From NCBI GenBank assembly GCA_949840465.1, contig CATKXE010000003.1, positions 1 through 64,000 of the forward strand: a DNA stretch of 64,000 bases. Direction: 5' to 3'. The translations under genes and the position numbers were made by a program. The notes under the pieces are model-generated. The model was given only the letters and a program-made list of their open reading frames with translations, made no database searches and had not been told where the DNA came from. Of this stretch, positions 17,330 to 25,730 are shown one piece after another. The DNA is from an uncultured Lachnospiraceae bacterium (lineage in GTDB: Bacteria > Bacillota > Clostridia > Lachnospirales > Lachnospiraceae). Every line of letters begins with the position of its first letter. The first letter of the stretch is position 1.

Positions 17330-18448
17330 ATGTGGAAAATATTTCAAGAAGAGTTTTATAAAATCGCATCCAGAAAAGTCATCTGGATCGGCCTGTTTTT
17401 ACTGCTGGCATTCATAACCTACCGCCTTTGGAGAGAAAACAACGCCTATTCCATGACGATTGACGGCAAACAAATCTATGGGCAGGAGGCGATCCAAAAA
17501 GACAAAGAACTGGCGGCCCATTATGCCGGCCCCGTGACAGAAGATATGCTATGGGAAATTTATGAGAAGTACGGATTTTTCTGCTATGATCCCGAGACCA
17601 GAGAACGCATGGGGAACTTCTGCAGCCAGTTTATGACGGAACATATGACTAATTTCAACCAGATACCCCTGGAAGAATCTACGCCTGAGAACATCCGGTT
17701 CTATGAGGGATGGGACTGGGAGCGCAATGTGGGCGGCCTTGTGGAAAAAGCGCCCCGATTTGACTATGTCTACGGATGGGACGACCTGCGGGAGACCTAC
17801 GGCATCATGACCGTCACGGTCATAGCCGTCCTGCTCATCATCGGCCTGGCGCCGGTATTTGCAGAAGAGTATTCCCTGAAAACGGCAGATATCCTCCTGA
17901 CCACCCCAAGGGGAAAAGGGAGCGGAATCTGGATGAAAGCCGCAGCGTCCCTTAGCTTTTCACTTGCCGTATACTGTGGTTCCACATTGTATGTATGGGG
18001 GCTTTACTTAAAAGTGTTCGGCACGCAGGGCCTCAACGCCTCCCCCCTGCTGATCGGGGGAGGATATTACGGATACTGTCCGTCCAGTATCAGCGGGTTC
18101 TTTCTCTTCCAGTTTGCCCTGGGGCTGGCCGGCATCGTCCTTCTCTCCTGCATGGTGCTGGCGGCGTCCGCCCTGTGCAAAAACACCTTCCTGTCCGTTG
18201 TTGTTTCCCTGACTGTGTTCCTACTTCCCGTAATATGGCTGAAAATTTTTGCTGCCATGGGGGTTTTCAGCGTCACATTGAGAAAGGCGCTGACTCATTT
18301 CAATGTATCGCTGCCCTTCTATCTGATCACAAACTGGGGATTCGATTTTCCTCTAAAAGACATTTGGCTCCATCTGTTCATTGCGGCGGCGGCAGGAACG
18401 GCAAGCATAGTTGCGGGTTACCGGAAATACAGGGGGTATCAGGGGTAA
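17330..18448 (+). CDS. ABC-2 type exporter permease
   Basis: The protein has 372 residues from the ATG at 17330, which has AGGAGA 6 nt upstream. An ATG at 17315 is in frame but overlaps that ribosome site. The N-terminal helix (KVIWIGLFLLLAFITYRL) is followed by a large extracellular domain of about 130 residues and then about five more membrane helices. A big external loop after helix 1 is common in ABC-2 permeases of bacteriocin-resistance exporters. It pairs with the ATPase encoded upstream. The substrate is not evident. Confidence 0.78.
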   Translation: MWKIFQEEFYKIASRKVIWIGLFLLLAFITYRLWRENNAYSMTIDGKQIYGQEAIQKDKELAAHYAGPVTEDMLWEIYEKYGFFCYDPETRERMGNFCSQFMTEHMTNFNQIPLEESTPENIRFYEGWDWERNVGGLVEKAPRFDYVYGWDDLRETYGIMTVTVIAVLLIIGLAPVFAEEYSLKTADILLTTPRGKGSGIWMKAAASLSFSLAVYCGSTLYVWGLYLKVFGTQGLNASPLLIGGGYYGYCPSSISGFFLFQFALGLAGIVLLSCMVLAASALCKNTFLSVVVSLTVFLLPVIWLKIFAAMGVFSVTLRKALTHFNVSLPFYLITNWGFDFPLKDIWLHLFIAAAAGTASIVAGYRKYRGYQG

Positions 18449-18483
18449 GAATAAAACCAGCATAAAAAAGCGCTTCCAAAAGG

Positions 18484-18514
18484 AACGGGGCTGCCATTCC
18501 CTGACAGCCCCGTT
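18484..18514. terminator. Terminator between convergent genes
   Basis: AACGGGGCTG (18484-18493) and CAGCCCCGTT (18505-18514) form a perfect 10-bp stem with an 11-nt loop. The T-content after it is modest on the plus strand (TTTAT). It lies between the exporter permease gene and the convergent AraC gene. Confidence 0.7.
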
Positions 18515-18532
18515 TATACGGTTATCATATTT

Positions 18533-19411
18533 TCACTTTTCCTTTGCTTTCCCGGCAATTTTCCGGTAAGTTCTGGGACTCATCCCAAAGCTGCTCTTAA
18601 ATATTTTTGTAAATGCAAGTGGATCCGTATATCCTACCGAATCTGCAACCAGGCAAATCTGTAAATCCGTCCCGGCCAAAAGCGATCTGGCTTTCTCCAT
18701 CCTTACTTTGACCAGATAACCATGGGGCGAACATCCCAGCACTTTCTGGAAACTACTTGCAAGATAGCTTCTGTTCACTCCCACATGATCCGCCACTTCC
18801 TGAATCTTTATTTTTTCATTATAATGGGCATCCATATACCGGGCCGCTTCTTTTACATAGACGGCTCCCTGATCTGTCCGGATGCCTCCTGTGTTTCCGG
18901 CATATTTGTCATAGTCCTTTATCAGCTCGGAAAAAATCAGAAGCAGCATGCCGTTACGCTTTAATCTGTCCTGAGCGGAAGTCTGGTATGCTTCCATGAT
19001 CAGATCAATATAAACGCCAATCTGCTCGCCGCACCTGACCTTGTGGATCGGGTTCTCTTTTGAAAAGCCCGCAACGGACAGATTCATTTCCACGCGAACA
19101 CCTGAAAAACCAATCCACATATATGTCCACGGCTTGTTTTGATCTGTTTCATAATAGATATCCCTGCCCGGAAGAGCCAGCAGTGCGTCCCCCTGTTCCA
19201 GATGGTATATTTCCCCTCCCATCTTTAAGGTTCCATTTCCGCTTTTTACAAAGCCAAGAACATAGACGGATTTCAGATCCTGCCTGTACTGCATCTTGCG
19301 GATGCCGCTTTCCCATCCACAATGCCGCAGGGACAGTTCCGCCCGCTCCTCCGGTATTTCCTGCAGACATTTATATTTCCCGGCTCCTCTATATCCTGAA
19401 ACCAGCCGCAT
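18533..19411 (-). CDS. AraC-family regulator with cupin sensor domain
   Basis: This 292-residue protein has an N-terminal AraC-type sugar-binding cupin (YVLGFVKSGNGTLKMGG, then YHLEQGDALLALPG) and a C-terminal double helix-turn-helix (VADHVGVNRSYLASSFQKVLGCSPHGY and VADSVGYTDPLAFTKIFKSSFGMSPRTYRK). The frame is open 22 codons further upstream, but AAAGGAGG fits the ATG at 19411. It is the last gene of the MalEFG-like importer operon and presumably controls it. Two further AraC genes of the same type lie within 9 kb. Confidence 0.9.
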   Translation of the reverse strand: MRLVSGYRGAGKYKCLQEIPEERAELSLRHCGWESGIRKMQYRQDLKSVYVLGFVKSGNGTLKMGGEIYHLEQGDALLALPGRDIYYETDQNKPWTYMWIGFSGVRVEMNLSVAGFSKENPIHKVRCGEQIGVYIDLIMEAYQTSAQDRLKRNGMLLLIFSELIKDYDKYAGNTGGIRTDQGAVYVKEAARYMDAHYNEKIKIQEVADHVGVNRSYLASSFQKVLGCSPHGYLVKVRMEKARSLLAGTDLQICLVADSVGYTDPLAFTKIFKSSFGMSPRTYRKIAGKAKEK

Positions 19412-19558
19412 AAAATCTGAAACCTCCTTTGCCGCTTTATGCGCTCCTGAAAAACCTCTGCCTTCTGCCCTGAACACGGATTTCCAGGAAACGCATCTGC
19501 CAACAGCTTCGTAAAATCTCTTTGCCTTGCCATTTTTCCGGCCGCTGCCATACAGGAA

Positions 19559-20389
19559 TTACAGTTTTCCGCCTGAAGTTGCAATTCCTTCAATAAACTG
19601 TTTCTGGAAAATCACATAAATTACGATCATAGGAAGACATGCGATCAAAGACGCCGCCATCAACTGCGGGAAATTCGTCGTATACTGCCCCTGCATTTTC
19701 GCAAGCGCGGAGGACAGCGTAAGCATATCTTTTTCTGTATTTACAATCATGGGCCACATCAGATCCTTAAACGCAAACACCGCGGTAAATATCCCCAGCG
19801 CCACCATGCTGGAACGTGCCAGCGGCGCCATGATAAACAAAAACGTCTGGGGGATATTGCACCCGTCCAGCCTGGCCGCCTCTTCCAGATCTTTGGGAAG
19901 CGTCATATATGCCTGCTTTAAGAGGAATGTTCCAAACGCCGTTACAAGCCCCGGAAATACCAGACCAAATATGGAATTGAGCGCCCCAATCTTGCTCACC
20001 ATAATATACTGCGGGATAATGAAAATCTGTGAAGGGATCATCATCTGGAACAGCACCATGGAGAACATAAAATTCTTACCTTTGAAATTCAGCCGCGCAA
20101 ATGCGTATCCTGCCAGCGTGGCGGTCAGGACCGCACATAATACACGGAAAAAGATCAGGAGCAGCGTGTTCTTATACAACAGCAGGAAATTCATATTTTC
20201 CATGACTACAGAAAAGGCTTCTGTCCGCCATACTGTTGGAAAGATAATAAACGGGTCCACCTGCGTAGATTCCGGCACGGATTTGAACGCTGTCAAAACC
20301 ATCCATAAAAAGGGAATCAGCATGGTAATGGACACAAGGATACATGCCAGATGTATCACTGCGGTAACTATTTTTTTCTTTGCTTCCAT
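19559..20389 (-). CDS. Sugar ABC transporter permease, MalG type
   Basis: This 276-residue inner-membrane protein has six hydrophobic segments and the cytoplasmic EAA loop EEAARLDGCNIPQTFLFIMAPL, which contacts the ATPase. The start ATG has AGAGG nearby and follows the MalF-type gene by 15 bp. No ATPase gene is present in this operon, so a shared MsmK-type ATPase encoded elsewhere probably powers it. The downstream AraC gene follows after a 147-bp gap. Confidence 0.92.
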   Translation of the reverse strand: MEAKKKIVTAVIHLACILVSITMLIPFLWMVLTAFKSVPESTQVDPFIIFPTVWRTEAFSVVMENMNFLLLYKNTLLLIFFRVLCAVLTATLAGYAFARLNFKGKNFMFSMVLFQMMIPSQIFIIPQYIMVSKIGALNSIFGLVFPGLVTAFGTFLLKQAYMTLPKDLEEAARLDGCNIPQTFLFIMAPLARSSMVALGIFTAVFAFKDLMWPMIVNTEKDMLTLSSALAKMQGQYTTNFPQLMAASLIACLPMIVIYVIFQKQFIEGIATSGGKL

Positions 20390-20404
20390 AACTGCCTCTC
20401 CTCT

Positions 20405-21301
20405 CTAATTATAATGAACCCATTTTTTCTGTCCGACCATCTGGAATACAGTGACAAGCATGATCAAAATAAGGAGAAGTACGACGATCGCGGAGCCATA
20501 CCCCTGATTCTTCTGCCGGAAGGAATATTCGTAAAACAGGTATACTAACGACTGGGTCTTAATAAGAGCCGGATTCGCCCTGTCCATCACCATGAAGATC
20601 AGGTCAAATACCTGCAGGGCTCCGATGATCCTTGTGATCAGCACAAAGAAGATCGTCGGTGAAAGCAGCGGGCAGGTAATGTGCCAGAACTGCTTGAACC
20701 CTGTGGCTCCGTCGATGCTTGCCGCCTCGTAATAATCTCCGGGAATCTCCTGCAGGCCGGAGAGGAACAGAACCATGTTATAGCCGATAATCGACCAGAT
20801 ACCGATGACCGCAATCGAATAGATTGCAATGTCCGGACTGGAAATCCAGTTAATCTTTGTCCCAAGGACATGGTTCAGCAGTCCGAAATCGGAATTAAAC
20901 AACCATCTCCACACCATGGCCACTGCCGCCGGAGCTGCCACCATAGGCAGGAACATAATGGTACGGTATACGCTTCTCCCCTTCATTTTTCTGTTCAGGA
21001 GCACAGCCAGTACAAGGGAAATGATAATGGAAACCGGAACCTCCATCAGCGCGTATTTCACCGTATTGAGAAGCGCCTGCCAGACCTGGGAATCCCCGAA
21101 CATCTTCTGGTAGTTTTCCAAGCCGACAAAAATATTCCCCCGTCCGAAGTCCCCTGTCTTAAAGAAGCTTTGGTATATCGTCTGAAAAATCGGAATAATA
21201 TTCAGTATGATCAGTCCAAGCATTGTGGGGATGATAAAGATCCATCCCCAGATAAATTCATTTCGTTCCTGACTGGTTACTTTCTTTTTCGGTTTCGCCA
21301 T
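20405..21301 (-). CDS. Sugar ABC transporter permease, MalF type
   Basis: This 298-residue permease has six membrane helices and the EAA loop YEAASIDGATGFKQFWHITCPLL. The N-terminal cytoplasmic tail is lysine-rich. It is the middle gene of the binding protein-permease-permease operon on the minus strand, and is spaced 25 bp from the binding protein gene and 15 bp from the MalG-type gene. With the alpha-galactosidase gene 6 kb away, an alpha-galactoside such as raffinose or melibiose is a reasonable but unproven substrate. Confidence 0.92.
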   Translation of the reverse strand: MAKPKKKVTSQERNEFIWGWIFIIPTMLGLIILNIIPIFQTIYQSFFKTGDFGRGNIFVGLENYQKMFGDSQVWQALLNTVKYALMEVPVSIIISLVLAVLLNRKMKGRSVYRTIMFLPMVAAPAAVAMVWRWLFNSDFGLLNHVLGTKINWISSPDIAIYSIAVIGIWSIIGYNMVLFLSGLQEIPGDYYEAASIDGATGFKQFWHITCPLLSPTIFFVLITRIIGALQVFDLIFMVMDRANPALIKTQSLVYLFYEYSFRQKNQGYGSAIVVLLLILIMLVTVFQMVGQKKWVHYN

Positions 21302-21326
21302 TTTCTCTCAACTCCTTTATCTTACT

Positions 21327-22619
21327 CTATTCTTCCGCAAGCGTCTCGTTCATTTCCTTCGCAATCTGCTTGCAGGCGTCTTCCATGCTCATGTTTCCGA
21401 TAAAAACATCCTTGAAAATTTCGCTCGCCCGGTTTTCCCATGTCACGGTCGATCTGGAATAGGGCCTTACAACCATGTCTTCACGCATATCAAGATAGAC
21501 TTTCAGATTGAACTCCGGCGCGCAGGCCGCCCATGTATCGGACGTGCCTTCCCATGCGGACATCGTCACGCCCAGTTCCGCCTGCTTCTGCTGTGCTTTT
21601 TCTGAGCCAAGATATTCAATCAATTTCCATGCATTTTCCGTATTATCCCCATTGGCGGCCGCCGCCCAGCCAAGCCCGTTGTAAATGGAAACCCTTCTCT
21701 GGCTTTCCTTACCCATGGGCAGGACTGCACAGTCGCAGTTTTCCTTGAGATAATCCTCCTGTTTGAAAGTAGACACCATCCAGGAACCATGGAAAGACAT
21801 TGCGATTTTTCCTGATTTAAGAAGGACGTCCGGGCCGTTTTCAGACATGGTTTCCATGCTCGGCATGGAGCCGTCCTGAATCAGTTTTTCAATATACTGC
21901 ATGCCCTTGATGGTATCAGGATTATCATAGCCTGATGTCTTCCTGTCCTCTGAAATAATCTCTCCGCCCATGTCGTATACCATATTGTAATAAGCTTCCT
22001 GATTCGTGTCGTTGCGGATAGCGATCCCATACTGGCTTCCGTCGTCCTTCGTCAGCTTCTTTGCATTCTCTACAAGAGTATCCCATGTCCACGTCTCGTC
22101 CGGGTAAGCAATCCCCGCCTCATCAAACATCGTCTTGTTATACCAGAGGGCGATGGTGTCAATGTCTTTGGGAATACCGTACACTTTACCGTCGTAGGTA
22201 TACAGTTCCTTGATCTCTTCCGGATATTTGGACATATCCACGAGTTCGCTGTCCGCCGCCTTGTCTGTCAGATCCAGAAGGATTTCATTGGACATATATC
22301 TCTGGGACTCATTGGAGTGCATCCAGAAAACATCGGGCATCTCGCCTCCCTGCGCGCCGGCTTCCAGCAGCGTCCAGTATTCGTTCCACTGTACCACCTG
22401 GACTTCCGCTTCTATCCCCGTCTCTTCTGTAAAATCACCAATGATTTCTTTGAGCCCCGGCTCCTGATAGTTGTCCCAGATCATGACAGAGAGCTTTTCG
22501 CCATTGCCGCCTCCGTCTGCTGCCCCGTCTGCCGTCCCTTTCTCTCCTCCGCCGCATGCCGCAAGAGATGCTGTCATGACTGCGCACATCAAAAGTGCTG
22601 ATACTCTTTTCATTTTCAT
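21327..22619 (-). CDS. Extracellular sugar-binding lipoprotein (family 1)
   Basis: This 430-residue lipoprotein has a signal peptide ending in LAAC (Cys22) and then a Gly-rich linker and a MalE-type binding domain (VQWNEYWTLLEAGAQ, IDTIALWYNKTMFDEAGI). The frame is open for 59 more codons upstream, but GGAGG lies just before the ATG at 22619 and only that start gives a signal peptide. It is the first gene of the importer operon and is divergent from the DUF624 gene. A 14-bp inverted repeat in the intergenic region is a likely operator. Confidence 0.92.
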   Translation of the reverse strand: MKMKRVSALLMCAVMTASLAACGGGEKGTADGAADGGGNGEKLSVMIWDNYQEPGLKEIIGDFTEETGIEAEVQVVQWNEYWTLLEAGAQGGEMPDVFWMHSNESQRYMSNEILLDLTDKAADSELVDMSKYPEEIKELYTYDGKVYGIPKDIDTIALWYNKTMFDEAGIAYPDETWTWDTLVENAKKLTKDDGSQYGIAIRNDTNQEAYYNMVYDMGGEIISEDRKTSGYDNPDTIKGMQYIEKLIQDGSMPSMETMSENGPDVLLKSGKIAMSFHGSWMVSTFKQEDYLKENCDCAVLPMGKESQRRVSIYNGLGWAAAANGDNTENAWKLIEYLGSEKAQQKQAELGVTMSAWEGTSDTWAACAPEFNLKVYLDMREDMVVRPYSRSTVTWENRASEIFKDVFIGNMSMEDACKQIAKEMNETLAEE

Positions 22620-22733
22620 ACATTTTCCTCCTATTTTCTGTAACCAATTTACACGGCAAATGAATTGCCTCACTGTCCGCCGCGTCCGCGTCAAACTGTC
22701 TGCTGTCTGCCGCCAGTTTGCAAAACATAGGTA

Positions 22734-22797
22734 ATTGTTATATGAAACTGTACTCATGTTATCTCTTTTGGAGTTTGCTTTACTTTCATATAACAAT
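22734..22797. promoter_or_regulatory. Two 14-bp inverted half-sites between divergent operons
   Basis: ATTGTTATATGAAA (22734-22747) and its exact complement TTTCATATAACAAT (22784-22797) are separated by 36 bp, with centres 50 bp apart, about five helical turns. They lie in the 227-bp gap between the importer operon and the DUF624-AraC operon. AraC-family proteins bind such spaced half-sites, so one of the flanking AraC regulators is the likely ligand. Confidence 0.65.
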
Positions 22798-22846
22798 AAT
22801 GTTAGAATACCTATTATTTCATTATTTTTGAAAGAGGGAATGGATT

Positions 22847-23473
22847 ATGAACTGGATGAATCCGGATAATGCTGTACATATTTTTCTGAATAAACTTGGA
22901 GATATTATAATTGCGAATCTGCTTTTTATTGTATGCTCTGTCCCGCTGATCACGATCGGGCCTGCGCTCACTGCGTTATACCACTGCATGCTCCGCACGG
23001 TAAAGGGGAACCAGACGGGCGTCCTGAAAACTTTTTTCCGCGCTTTCCGGCAGAATTTCCTCCAGTCGGCCGTCCTGTGGATCGGCCTTTGCGCTTCGTT
23101 TCTTATAGTGTCCGCCAACCTGCGGTTTCTCTCACACATGAACCATCCCGCTGCGCAGATATTTTACCTGCTGTCCTGCGGGGTTCTGGCGCTTCTTGGC
23201 GTCACGGCGCTCTATGTCTTTCCGGTTGCAGCCGCATTTGAGGGCACTTTGAAGATGCATCTGAAAAATTCCCTGCTCTTTGCTTTTACGCATCTGCCCG
23301 CCACTTTTCTGGCCGGCGCCGTTTCCACTGTCCCCATGGTCATGACTTATACGGATCAAAAACTGCTCCCGCTGTATGCATGCTGTTGGTTCTTCTTTGG
23401 ATTCGGCCTGACCGCGTACCTGAATTCACTGCTTTTCTACCGTATGTTCAAGCCGTGGCTTGAACAGGATTGA
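22847..23473 (+). CDS. DUF624 (YesL-like) membrane protein
   Basis: This 208-residue protein has about five to six membrane helices and starts with the typical LNKLGDIIIANLLFIVCSVP and TIGPALTALYHCMLR segments of the YesL/DUF624 family. These genes accompany sugar importers and YesMN systems in Bacillota, but their function is unknown. A second member of the family (56917-57582) sits in the mannoside locus. This copy overlaps the alternate start of the next AraC gene and is transcribed with it. Confidence 0.85.
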   Translation: MNWMNPDNAVHIFLNKLGDIIIANLLFIVCSVPLITIGPALTALYHCMLRTVKGNQTGVLKTFFRAFRQNFLQSAVLWIGLCASFLIVSANLRFLSHMNHPAAQIFYLLSCGVLALLGVTALYVFPVAAAFEGTLKMHLKNSLLFAFTHLPATFLAGAVSTVPMVMTYTDQKLLPLYACCWFFFGFGLTAYLNSLLFYRMFKPWLEQD

Positions 23474-23487
23474 CGGAGGCGATCCAC

Positions 23488-24333
23488 ATGGAAGACAAAA
23501 TTGTAATGCACCGGAAAACAAATTCGGAAGAACTGTTCCTTGTTTTCTGCGGATACGAAGACTGTAAGCCAGAACACTTTTTCGGCCCTGTAATACGCCG
23601 GTATTATATGATTCATTTTATCCTGAAAGGACAGGGGCATTATTTCATCAATGGCCAGCATTACCGCATCCGGGAAAACCAGTGTTTCCTCGTGCCGCCT
23701 GACATAGTCACTTATTACAAGGCCGAACCTGACGACCCCTGGACTTATGTCTGGATCTGCTTTAACGGAACAATCGTGCCTGACCTGATAAAACGCTGCC
23801 ATTTCACCGACACCGGGCTGGTTCTTCCCGTCTCTGACGCTTTTAAGTACAAGGAGATTATTTTTGAAATGATGGAACATGCCCCTCTCACGCCTGCGGA
23901 TGAACTTCATATCCAAAGCTGCCTTTACCATATTCTGGCAATTCTGGCAGAACAGAACCATGCTTCCTACAGCGACACGGACTCTCTGGATAACTTTTAT
24001 ATCTCGCGCGCCATTGACTACATCAATAAAAGCACGGTTCTGGATATTACTGTGGCGAAGGTAGCCGAGTATCTCCACATCAGCCGCAGTTATCTGTTTG
24101 AACTGTTCAAAAAGCATTTGAATACTTCCCCGCAGGCATTCCTTATCACTGCCAAGATTGCCAGCGCCAAGGAACTGCTTCTGCGCACCGACAATTCCGT
24201 GGAAAATATTGCGCTTTCCAGCGGCTACCAGAATCCCTATGCATTTTCCAGGGCTTTTAAAAAAGAAACAGGAATGACCCCCAGTGAATTCCGCAAAAAA
24301 TGTAATTATAACGGAGAGCTTCTGAACCATTAA
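23488..24333 (+). CDS. AraC-family regulator, sugar-responsive type
   Basis: This 281-residue protein has a cupin-like N-terminal domain (FGPVIRRYYMIHFILKGQGH, YRIRENQCFLVPP) and a C-terminal AraC domain (VAEYLHISRSYLFELFKKHLNTSPQAF and IALSSGYQNPYAFSRAFKKETGMTPSEFR). GGAGG precedes the ATG at 23488. The N-terminal pattern is that of MsmR/RafR-type activators of alpha-galactoside genes, and it closely resembles the protein encoded at 27389. It probably acts on the divergent promoter region at 22620-22846. Confidence 0.9.
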   Translation: MEDKIVMHRKTNSEELFLVFCGYEDCKPEHFFGPVIRRYYMIHFILKGQGHYFINGQHYRIRENQCFLVPPDIVTYYKAEPDDPWTYVWICFNGTIVPDLIKRCHFTDTGLVLPVSDAFKYKEIIFEMMEHAPLTPADELHIQSCLYHILAILAEQNHASYSDTDSLDNFYISRAIDYINKSTVLDITVAKVAEYLHISRSYLFELFKKHLNTSPQAFLITAKIASAKELLLRTDNSVENIALSSGYQNPYAFSRAFKKETGMTPSEFRKKCNYNGELLNH

Positions 24334-24938
24334 GCATCATACTATGGAGGCAGGCGGACTCATGAAACCGGAAGATATACGGCTCTTTTCTGCCGTGCTT
24401 TTGGGCATCTGTCCGCTTTCTTCATCCTATTTGTATGAAACTGCCGTTCCGCCTTCGCCCCAGATGCCGGGGCAGCCTGTATCTCCCCGGCCCAACGGAA
24501 CCATATGTAGCTTCTGTCCTAAAGCTGTTTGTATAATCTAATGCCGTTCTTCGTAGTCTTTCGCTATATCCCTGTGGATATATTCTTTACAGATCTTTGC
24601 AGATGTACTTTTTTATTACAGTATCCTTTTCTGTCTCAATTATAATATAATCCGGAACTCCTGATTTTCAATATCTGCCGGCATCTTTTTCCCACTTTCA
24701 TCTACTCCTTTTTCTATCCGTTTCGCTTAAGCTGGTTATATATTATAAAGCGATTGTTCTGATTTTCAATGATTATTGGTTTCCACTTCCTTGCAGAATG
24801 TCCACAAACATGACGTTGCCAGAATTGTGAACCTTTTTTTCATGATGTACCGCGCCACAGACTATGGCTCTCTCCCATCTTTTACAATATGTTTACATCC
24901 CCCAAATTGAAAATTTTGCCCAACTGTTATAAAATAAT
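24334..24938. other. Long gene-poor gap
   Basis: About 600 bp after the AraC gene has only a 65-codon open frame (24344-24541) with no recognisable protein pattern. The second half is AT-rich and carries no stem-loop I can support. Near its right end begins a palindromic GGAACTG repeat. I see no RNA gene. Confidence 0.4.
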
Positions 24939-24991
24939 CAGGAACTGTAGAAAACAGAGCTGCAGGAGGCTCCATTCCCTGCAGTTCCCTT
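24939..24991. repeat. Palindromic GGAACTGTAG repeat, full-length copy
   Basis: The element opens CAGGAACTGTAGAAAACAG and closes CCCTGCAGTTCCCTT. The outer arms AGGAACTG/CAGTTCCCT pair, and an inner CTGCAGG/CCTGCAG stem is present as well. It ends 29 bp before the response regulator start and so lies in the leader of the two-component operon. Confidence 0.65.
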
Positions 24992-25019
24992 AGATCAGCA
25001 AGCAAAAGGAAGAGAAATC

Positions 25020-25730
25020 ATGCCCCACAAAATACTGGTAATCGAAGATGAAGAACATATCAATGAATTAATCTGCCTGAATCTGGAAACCGCAGGCTAT
25101 GCCCCCATCCCTTTTTACGACGGGGACGCGCTCAGCCAGCACCTGAAGGAAACCCCGCCTGGCCGCTATGCCCTTGCGCTTCTGGATGTCATGCTTCCGG
25201 GAAAGGATGGCTTTGTACTGCTGCCGGAATTAAAGACCCTCCAGATTCCCGTCATTTTCCTGACCGCACGCGGCGATCTGCCGAGCAAGGTAAAAGGGTT
25301 GACGGACGGTGCGGAAGACTATATGGTAAAGCCTTTCGAAATGCTGGAACTTCTTGTGAGGGTGGAAAAGGTACTCCGCCGTTTTCAGAAAAAAGAGGAA
25401 GACTGCCACCGCATCCGGGATGTAGAAATCTTTCCGAAAGAACGGATTGTCCGCAAGGCGGGAACGGTCATCCCCTTCAAGCCCATGGAATTTGACTGCC
25501 TGATGCTCCTTGTGAAGTATAAAAATATCGCCCTTGGCCGGGAGCAGCTTCTGCGGATGCTATGGGGAGTGAAATTTGAAGGCGAAACCCGGACCATCGA
25601 CGTCCACATCGGCAGAATCCGCAAAAAGCTGGGATTTCAAGATGTAATCAAGACCGTTCCCAGAATCGGATATCGGCTGGAGGACAGAACGGATGGGAAG
25701 GGCGATGCCTTAATTCAGGAGGAACCATGA
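25020..25730 (+). CDS. Response regulator, OmpR/PhoB family
   Basis: This 236-residue protein has a receiver domain with phospho-acceptor Asp56 (ALALLDVMLPGKDG) and Lys in DYMVKPFEM. A winged-helix DNA-binding domain follows (FKPMEFDCLMLLVKYKNIA, TIDVHIGRIRKKLG, GIGYRLE-like end). The stop overlaps the histidine kinase start by 4 bp (ATGA). Upstream lies a palindromic repeat. The target genes are unknown; the alpha-galactosidase region is adjacent. Confidence 0.95.
   Translation: MPHKILVIEDEEHINELICLNLETAGYAPIPFYDGDALSQHLKETPPGRYALALLDVMLPGKDGFVLLPELKTLQIPVIFLTARGDLPSKVKGLTDGAEDYMVKPFEMLELLVRVEKVLRRFQKKEEDCHRIRDVEIFPKERIVRKAGTVIPFKPMEFDCLMLLVKYKNIALGREQLLRMLWGVKFEGETRTIDVHIGRIRKKLGFQDVIKTVPRIGYRLEDRTDGKGDALIQEEP

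Noticed and set aside
24344..24541. Possible 65-codon gene after the AraC gene
   Set aside because: A GGAGG is near, but the protein has no family pattern and is proline- and cysteine-rich in a way typical of random frames. Kept only as part of the gap description.
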